From NCBI RefSeq assembly GCF_001697225.1, contig NZ_CP014671.1, forward strand, positions 496,001-560,000: a DNA stretch of 64,000 nucleotides. The letters are read 5' to 3'. Made by a program: the position numbers and the translations under genes. Shown piece by piece: positions 45,008 to 53,108 of this stretch (its first letter is position 1; each line of letters begins with the position of its first letter). The stretch is from Immundisolibacter cernigliae. Lineage in GTDB: Bacteria > Pseudomonadota > Gammaproteobacteria > Immundisolibacterales > Immundisolibacteraceae. Below the pieces are notes generated by a model that did no database searches, was not told the origin of the DNA, and was given only the letters and a program-made list of their open reading frames with translations.

Positions 45008-45037
45008 TAGGTTGGGCTGACGAAGGAGGCCCAACAA
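45008..45037. repeat. REP-like palindrome, left of RAYT remnant
   Basis: A 30-base element with an internal GTTGGGC/GCCCAAC stem. Its inverted copy at 45393-45422 matches at 28 of 30 positions, so the two bracket the transposase remnant. Confidence 0.8.
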
Positions 45038-45064
45038 TTCGTCCCTCCCTACCGGCGAAATACG

Positions 45065-45371
45065 TCACCGCTCGCCGTAACCACACACGTCATCGCCAAC
45101 ATTGCCGCCCCAATCCAGGCTCACCATGCCCCTTTCGATCAGCGACGAGCGTATTGGGTAATCCGCATCTCCCGGAAGCAACCGCCAGATGGCATTCAGG
45201 TGTTCCGGCAACACCACCATCGCCACGAGTGAAAAAGGGTGCGTGGCCTTTACCGTATCGATCACCGCCCGCAGGTCATCGATGTGCCGCACCAGCGTGT
45301 CCGCGCTTCGCTCAACCAGATTCACGGTGAAGAAATACGTGCCCCCCGGTATCGGCGCGCCGGTAGCTCAT
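45065..45371 (-). pseudogene. Decayed REP-associated tyrosine transposase (RAYT)
   Basis: The remnant carries the RAYT core LVAMVVLPEHLNAIWRLLPGD but is broken in three ways. The ATG at 45371 is out of frame with the PIPGGTYFFTVNLVERS segment, as if a CG pair were lost. The catalytic HLH of the HUH motif reads HLN. About 80 residues between IRSSLI and ERGMVSLDWGG, including the tyrosine region, are deleted in frame. It is flanked by an inverted pair of REP-like palindromes. Confidence 0.85.
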
Positions 45372-45392
45372 GTAGTGCTGTCCCGTGTGAGT

Positions 45393-45422
45393 TTGTTGGG
45401 CTTCCTTCGTCATCCCAACCTA
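45393..45422. repeat. REP-like palindrome, right of RAYT remnant
   Basis: Inverted partner of 45008-45037 (28 of 30 positions identical). Read on the minus strand it keeps the GTAG tetranucleotide in front of the GTTGGG stem, the usual REP foot. Confidence 0.8.
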
Positions 45423-45428
45423 CGAGTT

Positions 45429-45875
45429 CTAGTAGTGCTCCTCATTGAATTGCATGAGCCCTTCGTAGGTCTTATCTTTTATTTTTTTGATCTCTTTCGC
45501 AGACGCCCCTTGAGTTCTTGCGACTTTCTCTAACACTAGCAAACGCAGGGCGCGTTCGCTTCCGTCGAAAAAGTGCCCCACATCTCGGTTCGATGGACGC
45601 GCTTTCATCGTCATCGCCGCGTGCACATCGGAGCAACGGCCGAGTGCATTCGGAACTTCATCGATCTGGAACGCTTCTATTAGGGAAACCGAGTCCTTAG
45701 ACTTCAGGTATTGCTCCGTAGCCCGCAGAAGGCTGCTCTGTGCAGGCTTGGACATTGCCATAAACGCACAGGACGCTGTTCGGATTTGCTCCTCGGTGGC
45801 AGTTTCCACAATGGATTGCGCACCTACGCTCGTGACGACTAACAGCAAGCTGAGCAAAGCACCGTTTGACCTCAT
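45429..45875 (-). CDS. Exported protein of unknown function
   Basis: This 148-residue protein has a signal peptide of about 19 residues (MRSNGALLSLLLVVTSVGA) and a mostly helical mature region with two Cys (in TASCAFMAM and LGRCSDVHA) that could form a disulfide. I recognise no family. It sits between the RAYT remnant and the HEPN-like gene in the accessory patch, and its stop lies six bases from a REP element. Confidence 0.65.
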   Translation of the reverse strand: MRSNGALLSLLLVVTSVGAQSIVETATEEQIRTASCAFMAMSKPAQSSLLRATEQYLKSKDSVSLIEAFQIDEVPNALGRCSDVHAAMTMKARPSNRDVGHFFDGSERALRLLVLEKVARTQGASAKEIKKIKDKTYEGLMQFNEEHY

Positions 45876-45965
45876 CGTGACCTCCCTGAAAATGCTTAAC
45901 GCTCAGGTTCAGCCGCGTTTCTGCTGTAGCGGAGCGGAGGCAGAAATATCGGCTGGAACCTGTTA

Positions 45966-46442
45966 TTAGAAAAAATTCTGCTCATAGGTATTTCGCAAGC
46001 TTTCATCTTGCTCCAGACATGCATAAAGGACTGCGAGTGACGCCCGCACCAATGCCTCGTCTCGTCCGGGCGGCGAATGCGGCGTGTACTTGCCACCATG
46101 AAAGAGGTTGTTGCGAACTCTGATTACAGCATCTAAGGCTCGTTCAGTATCGGTGTTGCCATGCAATCTCTTATGCTCCCAGTCACACCGACTTACTTGA
46201 ACCATCGGCGGTTCGCCTAGAAGGAACGCGATCGCGCTGTCCAGTGGCGATCGCGCTGTTACGCTAAATGTTGCTGCAATAGATGCTGAGAAATCTCTCC
46301 ATGCAGGCTCCGCGTGACCTTTATGGGCCCGAATGAAACCCGAGTCCTTGAGTGCAAATTCGAACCGCGAGAAAACTGCAAAGAACTCACACACAAGCTC
46401 TTGCGAGAGTTGCAGTCCTTCAAATGGAGAAGCTATGGCCAT
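45966..46442 (-). CDS. HEPN-like protein of unknown function
   Basis: About 158 residues from the ATG at 46442. The C-terminal half has VIRVRNNLFHGGKYTP, which carries an R-x4-H motif (RNNLFH) like the active site of HEPN ribonucleases. HEPN proteins are often toxins or defence effectors, but I see no nucleotidyltransferase (MNT) partner beside it. The frame runs to 46532, but that part overlaps a repeat, so the later ATG is preferred. Function is inferred from the motif only. Confidence 0.55.
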   Translation of the reverse strand: MAIASPFEGLQLSQELVCEFFAVFSRFEFALKDSGFIRAHKGHAEPAWRDFSASIAATFSVTARSPLDSAIAFLLGEPPMVQVSRCDWEHKRLHGNTDTERALDAVIRVRNNLFHGGKYTPHSPPGRDEALVRASLAVLYACLEQDESLRNTYEQNFF

Positions 46443-46512
46443 GTGTTCTAAGGAAACGCTGATCAATCCCTCGCTACCGAAGGCGTCGCCAAGGACAGGC
46501 AGCCCGCGTAGT

Positions 46513-46555
46513 GCGCGACAAGCGTAGCGCATTGCGCCGTTTTTTCCGAGTGTTC
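46513..46555. repeat. REP-like repeat (GCGTAGCGC type), copy 1
   Basis: This element, with core AAGCGTAGCGCATTGCGCC and tail CCGAGTGTTC, recurs in the same orientation at 47999-48040. The two copies bound the intact RAYT and the lipoprotein gene. Confidence 0.7.
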
Positions 46556-46630
46556 AGAGGTGGCGCCGGTTTTTCGGACACGGGTATAAGTGGATTTCAG
46601 GCCGGGCACCGACGTGACCGGAGGCATGAA

Positions 46631-46672
46631 GCCCGCGTAGGGCGGAATAGCGAAGCGTATTCCGCCTTCCGG
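46631..46672. repeat. REP element, left of intact RAYT
   Basis: A 42-base element: GTAG followed by a perfect 9-bp stem GGCGGAATA/TATTCCGCC with an 8-base loop. Its exact inverted copy is at 47242-47283, so the pair brackets the RAYT gene. Confidence 0.9.
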
Positions 46673-46703
46673 GTTGCCCCGCAGCCACCGTTACGCTCCG
46701 GCC

Positions 46704-47366
46704 ATGCCGCATTACGTTCGTGCTGACATCCCTGGCGGAACCTTCTTCTCCACCGTCGCCCTGCTCGAACGCCGCCGCCGGCTGTTGGTCGAGAACATCG
46801 GGACGTTGCGCGAAGCGTTTCGCGGCGTCCGGCATCGGTATCCTTTCACCATCGACGCCATCGTGATCCTCCCGGAGCACCTGCACTGCGTCTGGACATT
46901 GCCGGCCGGCGATGCCGATTTCTCCACCCGCTGGCGACTGATCAAGGCCGCCTTCGCGCGCGGCATCGCGGCTGGGGAACGGCTGTCCGAACGACGCCAG
47001 CGCACCGGCGAGCGCGGCATCTGGCAGCGGCGCTTCTGGGAACACGCGATCCGCGATGCGGTCGACCTGACCCGGCACGTGGACTCCATCCATCACAACC
47101 CCGTGAAACACGGCCTCGCCGACCGGGTTGTGGGCTGGCCGTATTCGTCGTTTCACCGCTACGTCGAGCGGGGGTGTTTATCCACCGGACTGGGCCGCCG
47201 GATCAGCAGTGCGCGGGTTGAGTTTCGAGTAGCCTTGCTCTCGGAAGGCGGAATACGCTTCGCTATTCCGCCCTACGCGGGCTGCGCAGCCAGTTCAAAT
47301 AGGCTGGACTCCTGCGGCTGGAGGGAAGAAATCGACGTTTGCGGTATCAGTCCGTTACATCGCTGA
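46704..47366 (+). CDS. REP-associated tyrosine transposase (RAYT), C-terminus frameshifted
   Basis: This IS200-like HUH transposase domestically pairs with REP elements. Visible features are YVRADIPGGTFFSTV, the HUH motif LPEHLHCVW, QRRFWEHAIRDAVDL, SIHHNPVKHGLADR and the catalytic Tyr region WPYSSFHRYV. After VERG near 47172 the frame reads non-homologous residues and runs through the flanking REP. In another frame the expected YPPDWAAGSAVRGLSFE appears and stops at 47230-47232, just before the REP. A single-base insertion therefore seems to have altered the last 17 residues and added a tail. The ATG at 46704 is preferred over 46674. Confidence 0.88.
   Translation: MPHYVRADIPGGTFFSTVALLERRRRLLVENIGTLREAFRGVRHRYPFTIDAIVILPEHLHCVWTLPAGDADFSTRWRLIKAAFARGIAAGERLSERRQRTGERGIWQRRFWEHAIRDAVDLTRHVDSIHHNPVKHGLADRVVGWPYSSFHRYVERGCLSTGLGRRISSARVEFRVALLSEGGIRFAIPPYAGCAASSNRLDSCGWREEIDVCGISPLHR
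47242..47283. repeat. REP element, right of intact RAYT
   Basis: Exact inverted copy (42 of 42 bases) of 46631-46672. It begins 9 bases after the ancestral RAYT stop at 47232. Confidence 0.9.
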
Positions 47367-47940
47367 TATCGTTGGCGCGGAAGTCGGGCGGCATGTTCGA
47401 TTGGGCGCAGTAGCGGGCGCTGCGCTCCCAGCCGTCTGCGCTCTTGGAGGTGAATGCCGCATCGCCCTCGAGCGTGTAGGTCGTGACGCTGGTTTCCGGC
47501 GAAGCATTGCCCTGAAAATCCCCGCAGGCTTCGGTGACGCGGTAGGTGTTCGGCCCCGTTTGCTCGATGTTCTTGAACTCGCAAAAGTCACGCGCACCGC
47601 CGATACCCTCGCGGCGGAGCAGCATCACCGTCGCGTTTGAAGCTTGGCCGCAGGGCGTATCGCTGGCGACGTAATAGCCGCGCTTGAGCGGCAGCGCGGC
47701 GATCGTGGCCGCTTGTGCCGTGGCAGGCGCGGTTTCCGGCGCAGCCGGTGCGGCGGCTTGGTTTGCGGTGGCGGTATCGGCTTGTGCTGCGGCAGCGGAA
47801 GCGTCCGGCGCGCTTCCCGTTTCCGTTTCAGCCGCGTCCTGTGTGACGGCGGCATTCTTCGCCGTCGCGGCGTTCTCGCCGCAGGCGGCAAGCCCCGCCG
47901 CGAACAGCAGCGCCACAACGAGGAAACGGGCTTTGTTCAT
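47347..47940 (-). CDS. Putative lipoprotein of unknown function
   Basis: This 197-residue protein has a lipoprotein signal with lipobox LAAC (Cys20), a low-complexity Ala/Thr/Gln linker (about residues 22-80) and a folded C-terminal part with four Cys, in DTPCGQASN, ARDFCEFKN, TEACGDFQG and ARYCAQS, likely two disulfides. The latter resembles small periplasmic domains of unknown function. The ATG at 47940 is chosen; the frame upstream runs into a repeat. Confidence 0.8.
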   Translation of the reverse strand: MNKARFLVVALLFAAGLAACGENAATAKNAAVTQDAAETETGSAPDASAAAAQADTATANQAAAPAAPETAPATAQAATIAALPLKRGYYVASDTPCGQASNATVMLLRREGIGGARDFCEFKNIEQTGPNTYRVTEACGDFQGNASPETSVTTYTLEGDAAFTSKSADGWERSARYCAQSNMPPDFRANDISDVTD

Positions 47941-47998
47941 GATGCCTCCGCGCGTGAAAATCCTTGCCGGTGGGGCTAACGTAGCAAAGGCCAGGCCC

Positions 47999-48040
47999 GC
48001 GCAATAAGCGTAGCGCTTTGCGCCGTGTTCCCGAGTGTTC
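47999..48040. repeat. REP-like repeat (GCGTAGCGC type), copy 2
   Basis: Second copy of the 46513-46555 repeat, same orientation, with a GCGCAA/TTGCGC stem. It ends seven bases before the glcE stop and closes the accessory patch. Confidence 0.7.
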
Positions 48041-48046
48041 CAACGC

Positions 48047-49096
48047 TCAACTTGCCGCCCCCCCGCCACCAAAAACGCCTGCCGGATCAAGCTCCGCCTT
48101 GAGTCGCCGCTCGATGGCCGCCTGCGCCGCCGAGACCGGCTGGAACACGCCACCGCTGCGATCCCCGCCGCGCATCAGCGTGGCGTGGCCATGTGCGGCG
48201 GCGACTTTCGCCCAGACCTGCGCCGGCGGCGCCGAGCTGCGTAGCCAGCGCTGGGCGCCGCCCCAGTCGAGCAAGCAGTCGCCGGGCAGGTCCAGCGGCG
48301 GCGTGGCCGGCGGCAGGGACACACGCCACAGCGGCGCCTCGCCTGCGAAGAAGGGCAGTTCGAGATCGCGCAGCGCCCGCCAGAAGGCGGCGCCGTCGGC
48401 CAGTTCCCGGCCGCCGATCTGCTGGCGCGCGGCGTTGACGCCATCTGTGGTGCCGGACAGGCGCAGGCACACCCGCCCGCCGTCCACGCACAGGCCGGAC
48501 AGCGGCCAGGGCCGGCGCTGCCAGTCGATCATCGCCCGCAGCGGATCGGCGGGTTCCAGGACCAGGGTCAGTTCCGTTTCCGGCACCGGCAGCACCCGCA
48601 CCGAGGCTTCGAGCAGCACGCCAAAGGCGCCGAGCGAACCGGCGTACAGGCGTGCCAGATCGTAGCCGGCGACGTTCTTGATGGTCTCGCCGCCGTAGCG
48701 CACGGGTTCGCCGCGGCCGTTGACGGCGCGCACGCCGAGCACGAAATCGCGCGCCGCGCCCGCCCACGGCCGGCGCGGGCCGGAAAGACCCGCCGCGATG
48801 GCGCCGCCCAGCGTGCCGCGACCGCCGAACTGCGGCGGCTCGAAGCCGAGCATCTGCCCCTGCGCCGCCAGCACGGTGTCGATGCGTGCCAGCGGCGTGC
48901 CGGCGCGGGCGGTGATGACCAGATCCCCCGGCTCGTAACCGAGCACGCCACGGTGGCCTGTGATGTCCAGCGCCTCCCCGGCGCGCGGATTGCCATAAAA
49001 CGCCTTGCTGCCGTGGCCGGTTGCACGCAGCCGCTGGCGCGCTTCGATGGCGCGCCGCACGGCGCCGACCAGCGCCTCGGTCTGATCCTGGTCCAT
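48047..49096 (-). CDS. glcE: Glycolate oxidase subunit GlcE
   Basis: GlcE is the second FAD-domain subunit of glycolate dehydrogenase, which oxidises glycolate to glyoxylate. The 349-residue product has the segments LRATGHGSKAFYGNP, LGGAIAAGLSGPRRPW, YGGETIKNVAGYDLARLY and the C-terminal LKAELDPAGVFG. It starts 2 bases after the glcD stop. The third gene, glcF (iron-sulfur subunit), usually follows but a lipoprotein gene is next here. Confidence 0.95.
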   Translation of the reverse strand: MDQDQTEALVGAVRRAIEARQRLRATGHGSKAFYGNPRAGEALDITGHRGVLGYEPGDLVITARAGTPLARIDTVLAAQGQMLGFEPPQFGGRGTLGGAIAAGLSGPRRPWAGAARDFVLGVRAVNGRGEPVRYGGETIKNVAGYDLARLYAGSLGAFGVLLEASVRVLPVPETELTLVLEPADPLRAMIDWQRRPWPLSGLCVDGGRVCLRLSGTTDGVNAARQQIGGRELADGAAFWRALRDLELPFFAGEAPLWRVSLPPATPPLDLPGDCLLDWGGAQRWLRSSAPPAQVWAKVAAAHGHATLMRGGDRSGGVFQPVSAAQAAIERRLKAELDPAGVFGGGGAAS

Positions 49097-49098
49097 GC

Positions 49099-50577
49099 TC
49101 AAAACCGTTCCAGTTCCGGGTGCGGCAGGTGGCCGTGGTGCACGTGGCTGCCGCGCAGTTCGGCGCAGCGGGTCAGCGTCGGGATGGCCTTGCCGGGATT
49201 CAGCAGGCCCGAAGGGTCGAAGGCCCGTTTGACGGCGAAGTAGTCCTCCAGCACCGGGTCGGCGAACTGCCGGCAGGCCTTGTCGATCTTCTCGGCGCCG
49301 ATGCCGTGCTCGCCGGTGATGGTGCCGCCCACGGCCAGGCACTCGTCCAGGATGCGGCTGGCGAGTTTTTCCGTGCGCTCCACCTGCTCGGGCACGCCGC
49401 CGTCGTACAGGATCAGCGGGTGCAGGTTGCCGTCGCCGGCATGAAAGGCCGTCGCCACGCGCTGGCCGTATTCCCCGGCCAGCTCGCCGATGCGGCGCAG
49501 GATGCCGGCCAGGTGGCGGCGCGGCACGGTGGCATCGACGATGTAGAAGTCCGGCGACACGCGGCCCATGGCCGGAAACGCGCCCTTGCGCCCGGCCCAC
49601 AGGCGCGTGCGCTCGTCGGCCTCGCGCGCCAGGCGCAAGTCGTAGCCGCCACAGGCACGCATCAGTGCCTGCACGCGTTCGAGCTGGGCCTCGACCTCGG
49701 CCGTGGCGCCGTCGAGTTCGCACAGCAGCAGCGCGGCCGCATCCACGGGCAGGCCCATCTGGATGTAGCCCTCGACCACCTCGATGGCCACCTGGTCCAT
49801 CATTTCGAGCCCAGCCGGCACCACGCCGGCGGCGACGATGTCCATCACCGCCCGCCCGGCGCGCTCCAGGTCCGGAAATGCCGCCTGCAGCAGCACGATG
49901 GATTCGGGCAGCGGCAGCAGTTTCAGGCGCGCCTCCACCACCACGCCGAGCATGCCCTCGGAACCGGTGACCAGCGCCAGCAGGTCGTAACCGGGGCCAT
50001 CCAGTCCGCCGCTGCCCAGGGTCAGCAGATCGCCGTCCATGGTGACCAGCGTCACTTCGAGCAGGTTGTGGGTGGTCAGGCCGTACTTGACGCAATGCAC
50101 GCCGCCGGAGTTCTCGGCGATGTTGCCGCCGATGCTGGAGGCGAACTGCGACGATGGATCGGGCGCGTAGAACAGCCCATGCGGCGCCGCTGCCTCGGAC
50201 ACGGCCAGGTTGCGCACACCCGGCTGCACGCGGGCGATGCGGTTGTCGGGATCGATTTCGAGGATACGGTCGAAACGCGTCATGGACAGCAGGATGCCGT
50301 CCTCGCGCGGCAGCGCGCCGGCCGACAGCCCGGTGCCGGCGCCGCGCGGCACCACCGGCACGCCGTGCTGCTTGCACAGGCGCAGCAGCGCCTGCACCTG
50401 CTGCACCGTGTCCGGCAACGCCACCGCCAGCGGCAGGGCGCGGTAGTTCGAAAGCGCGTCGCACTCGTAGACGCGGCGTTCTGCCTCGGCCGTCAGCAGG
50501 CCGTCCGCCGGCAGTACGCGGCGCAGGGCCGCCAGCAGCCCGGCGTGATCCGCGGTTCGGGATTCAGTGACTTGCAT
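49099..50577 (-). CDS. glcD: Glycolate oxidase subunit GlcD
   Basis: GlcD is the catalytic FAD-linked subunit. The 492-residue product shows the FAD-binding motif VPRGAGTGLSAGALP, PDPSSQFASSIGGNIAENSG, the His-rich HAGDGNLHPLILY and GEHGIGAEK near the C-terminus. D-lactate dehydrogenases share this fold, but pairing with glcE supports glycolate. The ATG at 50577 is preferred. It is divergent from purU. Confidence 0.95.
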   Translation of the reverse strand: MQVTESRTADHAGLLAALRRVLPADGLLTAEAERRVYECDALSNYRALPLAVALPDTVQQVQALLRLCKQHGVPVVPRGAGTGLSAGALPREDGILLSMTRFDRILEIDPDNRIARVQPGVRNLAVSEAAAPHGLFYAPDPSSQFASSIGGNIAENSGGVHCVKYGLTTHNLLEVTLVTMDGDLLTLGSGGLDGPGYDLLALVTGSEGMLGVVVEARLKLLPLPESIVLLQAAFPDLERAGRAVMDIVAAGVVPAGLEMMDQVAIEVVEGYIQMGLPVDAAALLLCELDGATAEVEAQLERVQALMRACGGYDLRLAREADERTRLWAGRKGAFPAMGRVSPDFYIVDATVPRRHLAGILRRIGELAGEYGQRVATAFHAGDGNLHPLILYDGGVPEQVERTEKLASRILDECLAVGGTITGEHGIGAEKIDKACRQFADPVLEDYFAVKRAFDPSGLLNPGKAIPTLTRCAELRGSHVHHGHLPHPELERF

Positions 50578-50684
50578 GGCCCCTCCAGATGGGGCAATGG
50601 TAGCCGCTGCGCCCAAAGGACAGGTCGGCGCCACGGATTGGCTTATAGTTCTGCGCCGCAAAGAAGCCGCCCAAGCCGCCGAAC

Positions 50685-51542
50685 ATGTCCCGCAACACCG
50701 CCATCCTGCTCGTTACCTGTCCCGACCAGCGCGGCCTCGTCGCCGCCGTCGCGGAGTTCCTGTACCGCCACGGCGCCAACATCCTGCACGCCGACCAGCA
50801 CGTGGATATTGCCGCCGGGCTGTTTTTCATGCGCGTGGAATGGTCGCTGGCCGGCTTCGACATGTCGGCCGCCGATTTCGCCACCGCCTTTGCGCCGCTG
50901 GCCGAAAAGCATGCCCTGCACTGGCGGCTGGAAGAATCAGACCGGCGCCAGCGGGTGGCCATCTTCGCCTCCCGCTACGATCATTGCCTGGCCGACCTGC
51001 TGTACCGCCACCGCGCCGGCGAGCTGTACTGCGACATCCCGCTGGTGATCAGCAACCACGAGGACACGCGCCAGCTGGTCGAGTTCTACGACGTGCCGTT
51101 TCACCTGATCGAGGTGAGCCCGGAAGGCAAGACCGAGGCCGAGGCGGCGCAGCTGGCCCTGCTCGAACAAAACGGCGTGGACCTGATCGTGCTGGCGCGC
51201 TACATGCAGATCCTGGGGCCGCGCTTCGTGGCCCGTTACCCGGCGCGCATCATCAACATCCACCACTCCTTCCTGCCGGCCTTCCTGGGCGCCCGCCCCT
51301 ACCACCGGGCCTTCGAGCGCGGCGTCAAGATCATCGGCGCCACCAGCCATTACGTGACCGACACCCTGGACGAGGGGCCGATCATCGAGCAGGACGTAAT
51401 CCGCGTGTCGCACCGCGACCAGGTCGAAAACCTGATCCAGAAAGGCCGCGACGTGGAAAAGATGGTCCTCTCGCGCGCCGTGCGCTGGCACCTGGAGCAC
51501 CGCATCCTGGCCTACGGCAACAAGACCGTGGTGTTCGACTGA
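50685..51542 (+). CDS. purU: Formyltetrahydrofolate deformylase
   Basis: PurU hydrolyses 10-formyltetrahydrofolate to formate and tetrahydrofolate. The 285-residue product has an N-terminal ACT domain (about residues 6-85; VTCPDQRGLVAAVAEFL) and a formyltransferase domain with the catalytic segments INIHHSFLPAF and TLDEGPIIEQD. It is convergent with the aminotransferase gene. Confidence 0.96.
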   Translation: MSRNTAILLVTCPDQRGLVAAVAEFLYRHGANILHADQHVDIAAGLFFMRVEWSLAGFDMSAADFATAFAPLAEKHALHWRLEESDRRQRVAIFASRYDHCLADLLYRHRAGELYCDIPLVISNHEDTRQLVEFYDVPFHLIEVSPEGKTEAEAAQLALLEQNGVDLIVLARYMQILGPRFVARYPARIINIHHSFLPAFLGARPYHRAFERGVKIIGATSHYVTDTLDEGPIIEQDVIRVSHRDQVENLIQKGRDVEKMVLSRAVRWHLEHRILAYGNKTVVFD

Positions 51543-51622
51543 CGAAGAAGTATCGGCGTCTGCGAACTGTAGGAGCCCGGCTATGCCGGGCGATCATCGC
51601 GCTACCGCGGCGCTTTTCCGGT

Positions 51623-51702
51623 GTGGGAGGCCCGCCCTCGGGCCGAATCGTCAGGCCGCAGCGGATCGCGCTTTGGATTCGCGGCGGGGGCGCCGCTCCC
51701 AC
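51623..51702. repeat. Dispersed palindromic repeat, copy 1
   Basis: An 80-base unit starting GTGGGAGGCCCGCCCTCGGG and ending GGGCGCCGCTCCCAC, with complementary ends. Similar units occur at 51715, 55409 and 56555. Confidence 0.85.
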
Positions 51703-51714
51703 CGGAAAACTCCT

Positions 51715-51792
51715 GTGGGAGGCCCGCCCTCGGGCCGAATCGTCAGGCGCAGCGATCGCGCTTCGGATTCGCGGCGGGGGCGCCGCTCCCAC
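51715..51792. repeat. Dispersed palindromic repeat, copy 2
   Basis: A 78-base copy of the 51623 unit, in tandem with it and 12 bases away, in the same orientation. Confidence 0.85.
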
Positions 51793-51848
51793 AAGGGCGC
51801 CGGCTGCATCAGGCAGCCTGTGGTGCCGCCTTCAGGCGCGAGCGGCCT

Positions 51849-53033
51849 TCAGGCCAGCGCTGCCTTCAGCCGGCGCATGGCCTCCTTGAGGTTGTCCAGG
51901 CTGGTGGCGAACGACAGGCGCAGGTAACCGGGCGCGCCAAACGCGCTGCCGGGCACCAGGGCGACCTCGGCCTTCTCCATCAACCAGGCGGCGAATTCCA
52001 CGTCGTCGCTCACCCCCGGCGTGGCGGCGATGGCGTCGGCCACGCTGAAGAAGCAGTAAAACGCCCCGTCGGCCGGCGCGCAGCGGATGCCCTTGATGTC
52101 GTTCAGCGCCGCCACCACGAAGTCGTGGCGCGCCTTGAAGGCGGTGTTCATTTCCTTGATGAAGCCCTGATCGCCTTCCAGGGCGGCCTGCGCCGCCACC
52201 TGCGAGATGGAGCAGGCGTTCGACGTGCTCTGCGACTGGATCTTGGCCATCTCGCTGATGACGCGCGCGTCGCCGGCGGCGTAGCCGATGCGCCAGCCGG
52301 TCATGGAATAGGCCTTCGAGACGCCGTTGAGCACCATCGTGCGCTCGTACAGCGCCGGGCAGGCGTTCAGGATGTTGCGAAACGGCGCGCCGTCCCAGCG
52401 GATGTGCTCGTACATGTCGTCGCTGGCGATCCACACCTGCGGGTGGCGCAGCAGCACCTCGGCCAGGGCTGCCAGTTCGGCTTCCGAGTAGACGCTGCCG
52501 GTGGGATTCGACGGGCTGTTGAGCACCAGCAGTTTGGTGCGCGGCGTGATGGCGGCTTCCAGCTGCGCCGGGCTGATCTTGAAATGGCTGTCGAGGCCGG
52601 TTTCCAGGATCACCGGCGTGGCGCCGGCCAGCAGCACGATGTCCGGGTACGACACCCAATACGGCGCCGGGATGATGACCTCGTCGCCTTCCTCCAGCAG
52701 CACCTGCGCCAGGTTGTAGAAGCTCTGCTTGCCGCCGGACGACACCAGAATCTGCGCCGGCTGGTAGCTCAGGCCGTTCTCGCGCGCGAACTTGGCGACG
52801 ATGGCACGGCGCAGCTCCGGTGTGCCCTCGACCGCCGTGTACTTGGTGAAGCCGGCGTCGATGGCGGCCTTGGCGGCGTCCTTGATGTGCTGTGGCGTGT
52901 CGAAATCCGGCTCGCCGGCGCCAAGACCGATCACCTTGCGCCCGGCGGCCTGCAATTCCTTGGCCTTGGCGGTGACGGCCATGGTGGCGGACGGCTTGAT
53001 GGCGGCGACACGGGCGGCGAGCTTGAGTTCCAC
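51849..53033 (-). CDS. Class I aminotransferase (aspartate aminotransferase type)
   Basis: This 394-residue PLP enzyme transfers amino groups, most likely between aspartate or aromatic amino acids and 2-oxoglutarate. Family motifs are [40 protein letters not shown], the PLP lysine in [16 protein letters not shown] and the substrate Arg in [17 protein letters not shown] start at 53033 is used as no ATG gives the family N-terminus. It is divergent from uvrB. Confidence 0.92.
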   Translation of the reverse strand: MELKLAARVAAIKPSATMAVTAKAKELQAAGRKVIGLGAGEPDFDTPQHIKDAAKAAIDAGFTKYTAVEGTPELRRAIVAKFARENGLSYQPAQILVSSGGKQSFYNLAQVLLEEGDEVIIPAPYWVSYPDIVLLAGATPVILETGLDSHFKISPAQLEAAITPRTKLLVLNSPSNPTGSVYSEAELAALAEVLLRHPQVWIASDDMYEHIRWDGAPFRNILNACPALYERTMVLNGVSKAYSMTGWRIGYAAGDARVISEMAKIQSQSTSNACSISQVAAQAALEGDQGFIKEMNTAFKARHDFVVAALNDIKGIRCAPADGAFYCFFSVADAIAATPGVSDDVEFAAWLMEKAEVALVPGSAFGAPGYLRLSFATSLDNLKEAMRRLKAALA

Positions 53034-53108
53034 GGTGGTTACCCCGATATGGGCAGGCGGCAAAAAAGGGCGGCTAATATACGAGTTTGCCCGGCGCCAG
53101 CGTACCCC

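Larger units (their letters stand above)
51543..51848. other. Gene-free stretch between purU and aminotransferase gene, filled by repeats
   Basis: No gene is visible in this convergent gap. It holds a short GTAGGAGCCCGGC...GCCGGGCGATCATCGCGC palindrome (51569-51603) and two copies of a palindromic dispersed repeat. Confidence 0.7.

Noticed and set aside
51621-53108. Upstream extension of uvrB in frame
   Set aside because: It is antisense to the aminotransferase gene and repeats; UvrB family length begins at 53109.
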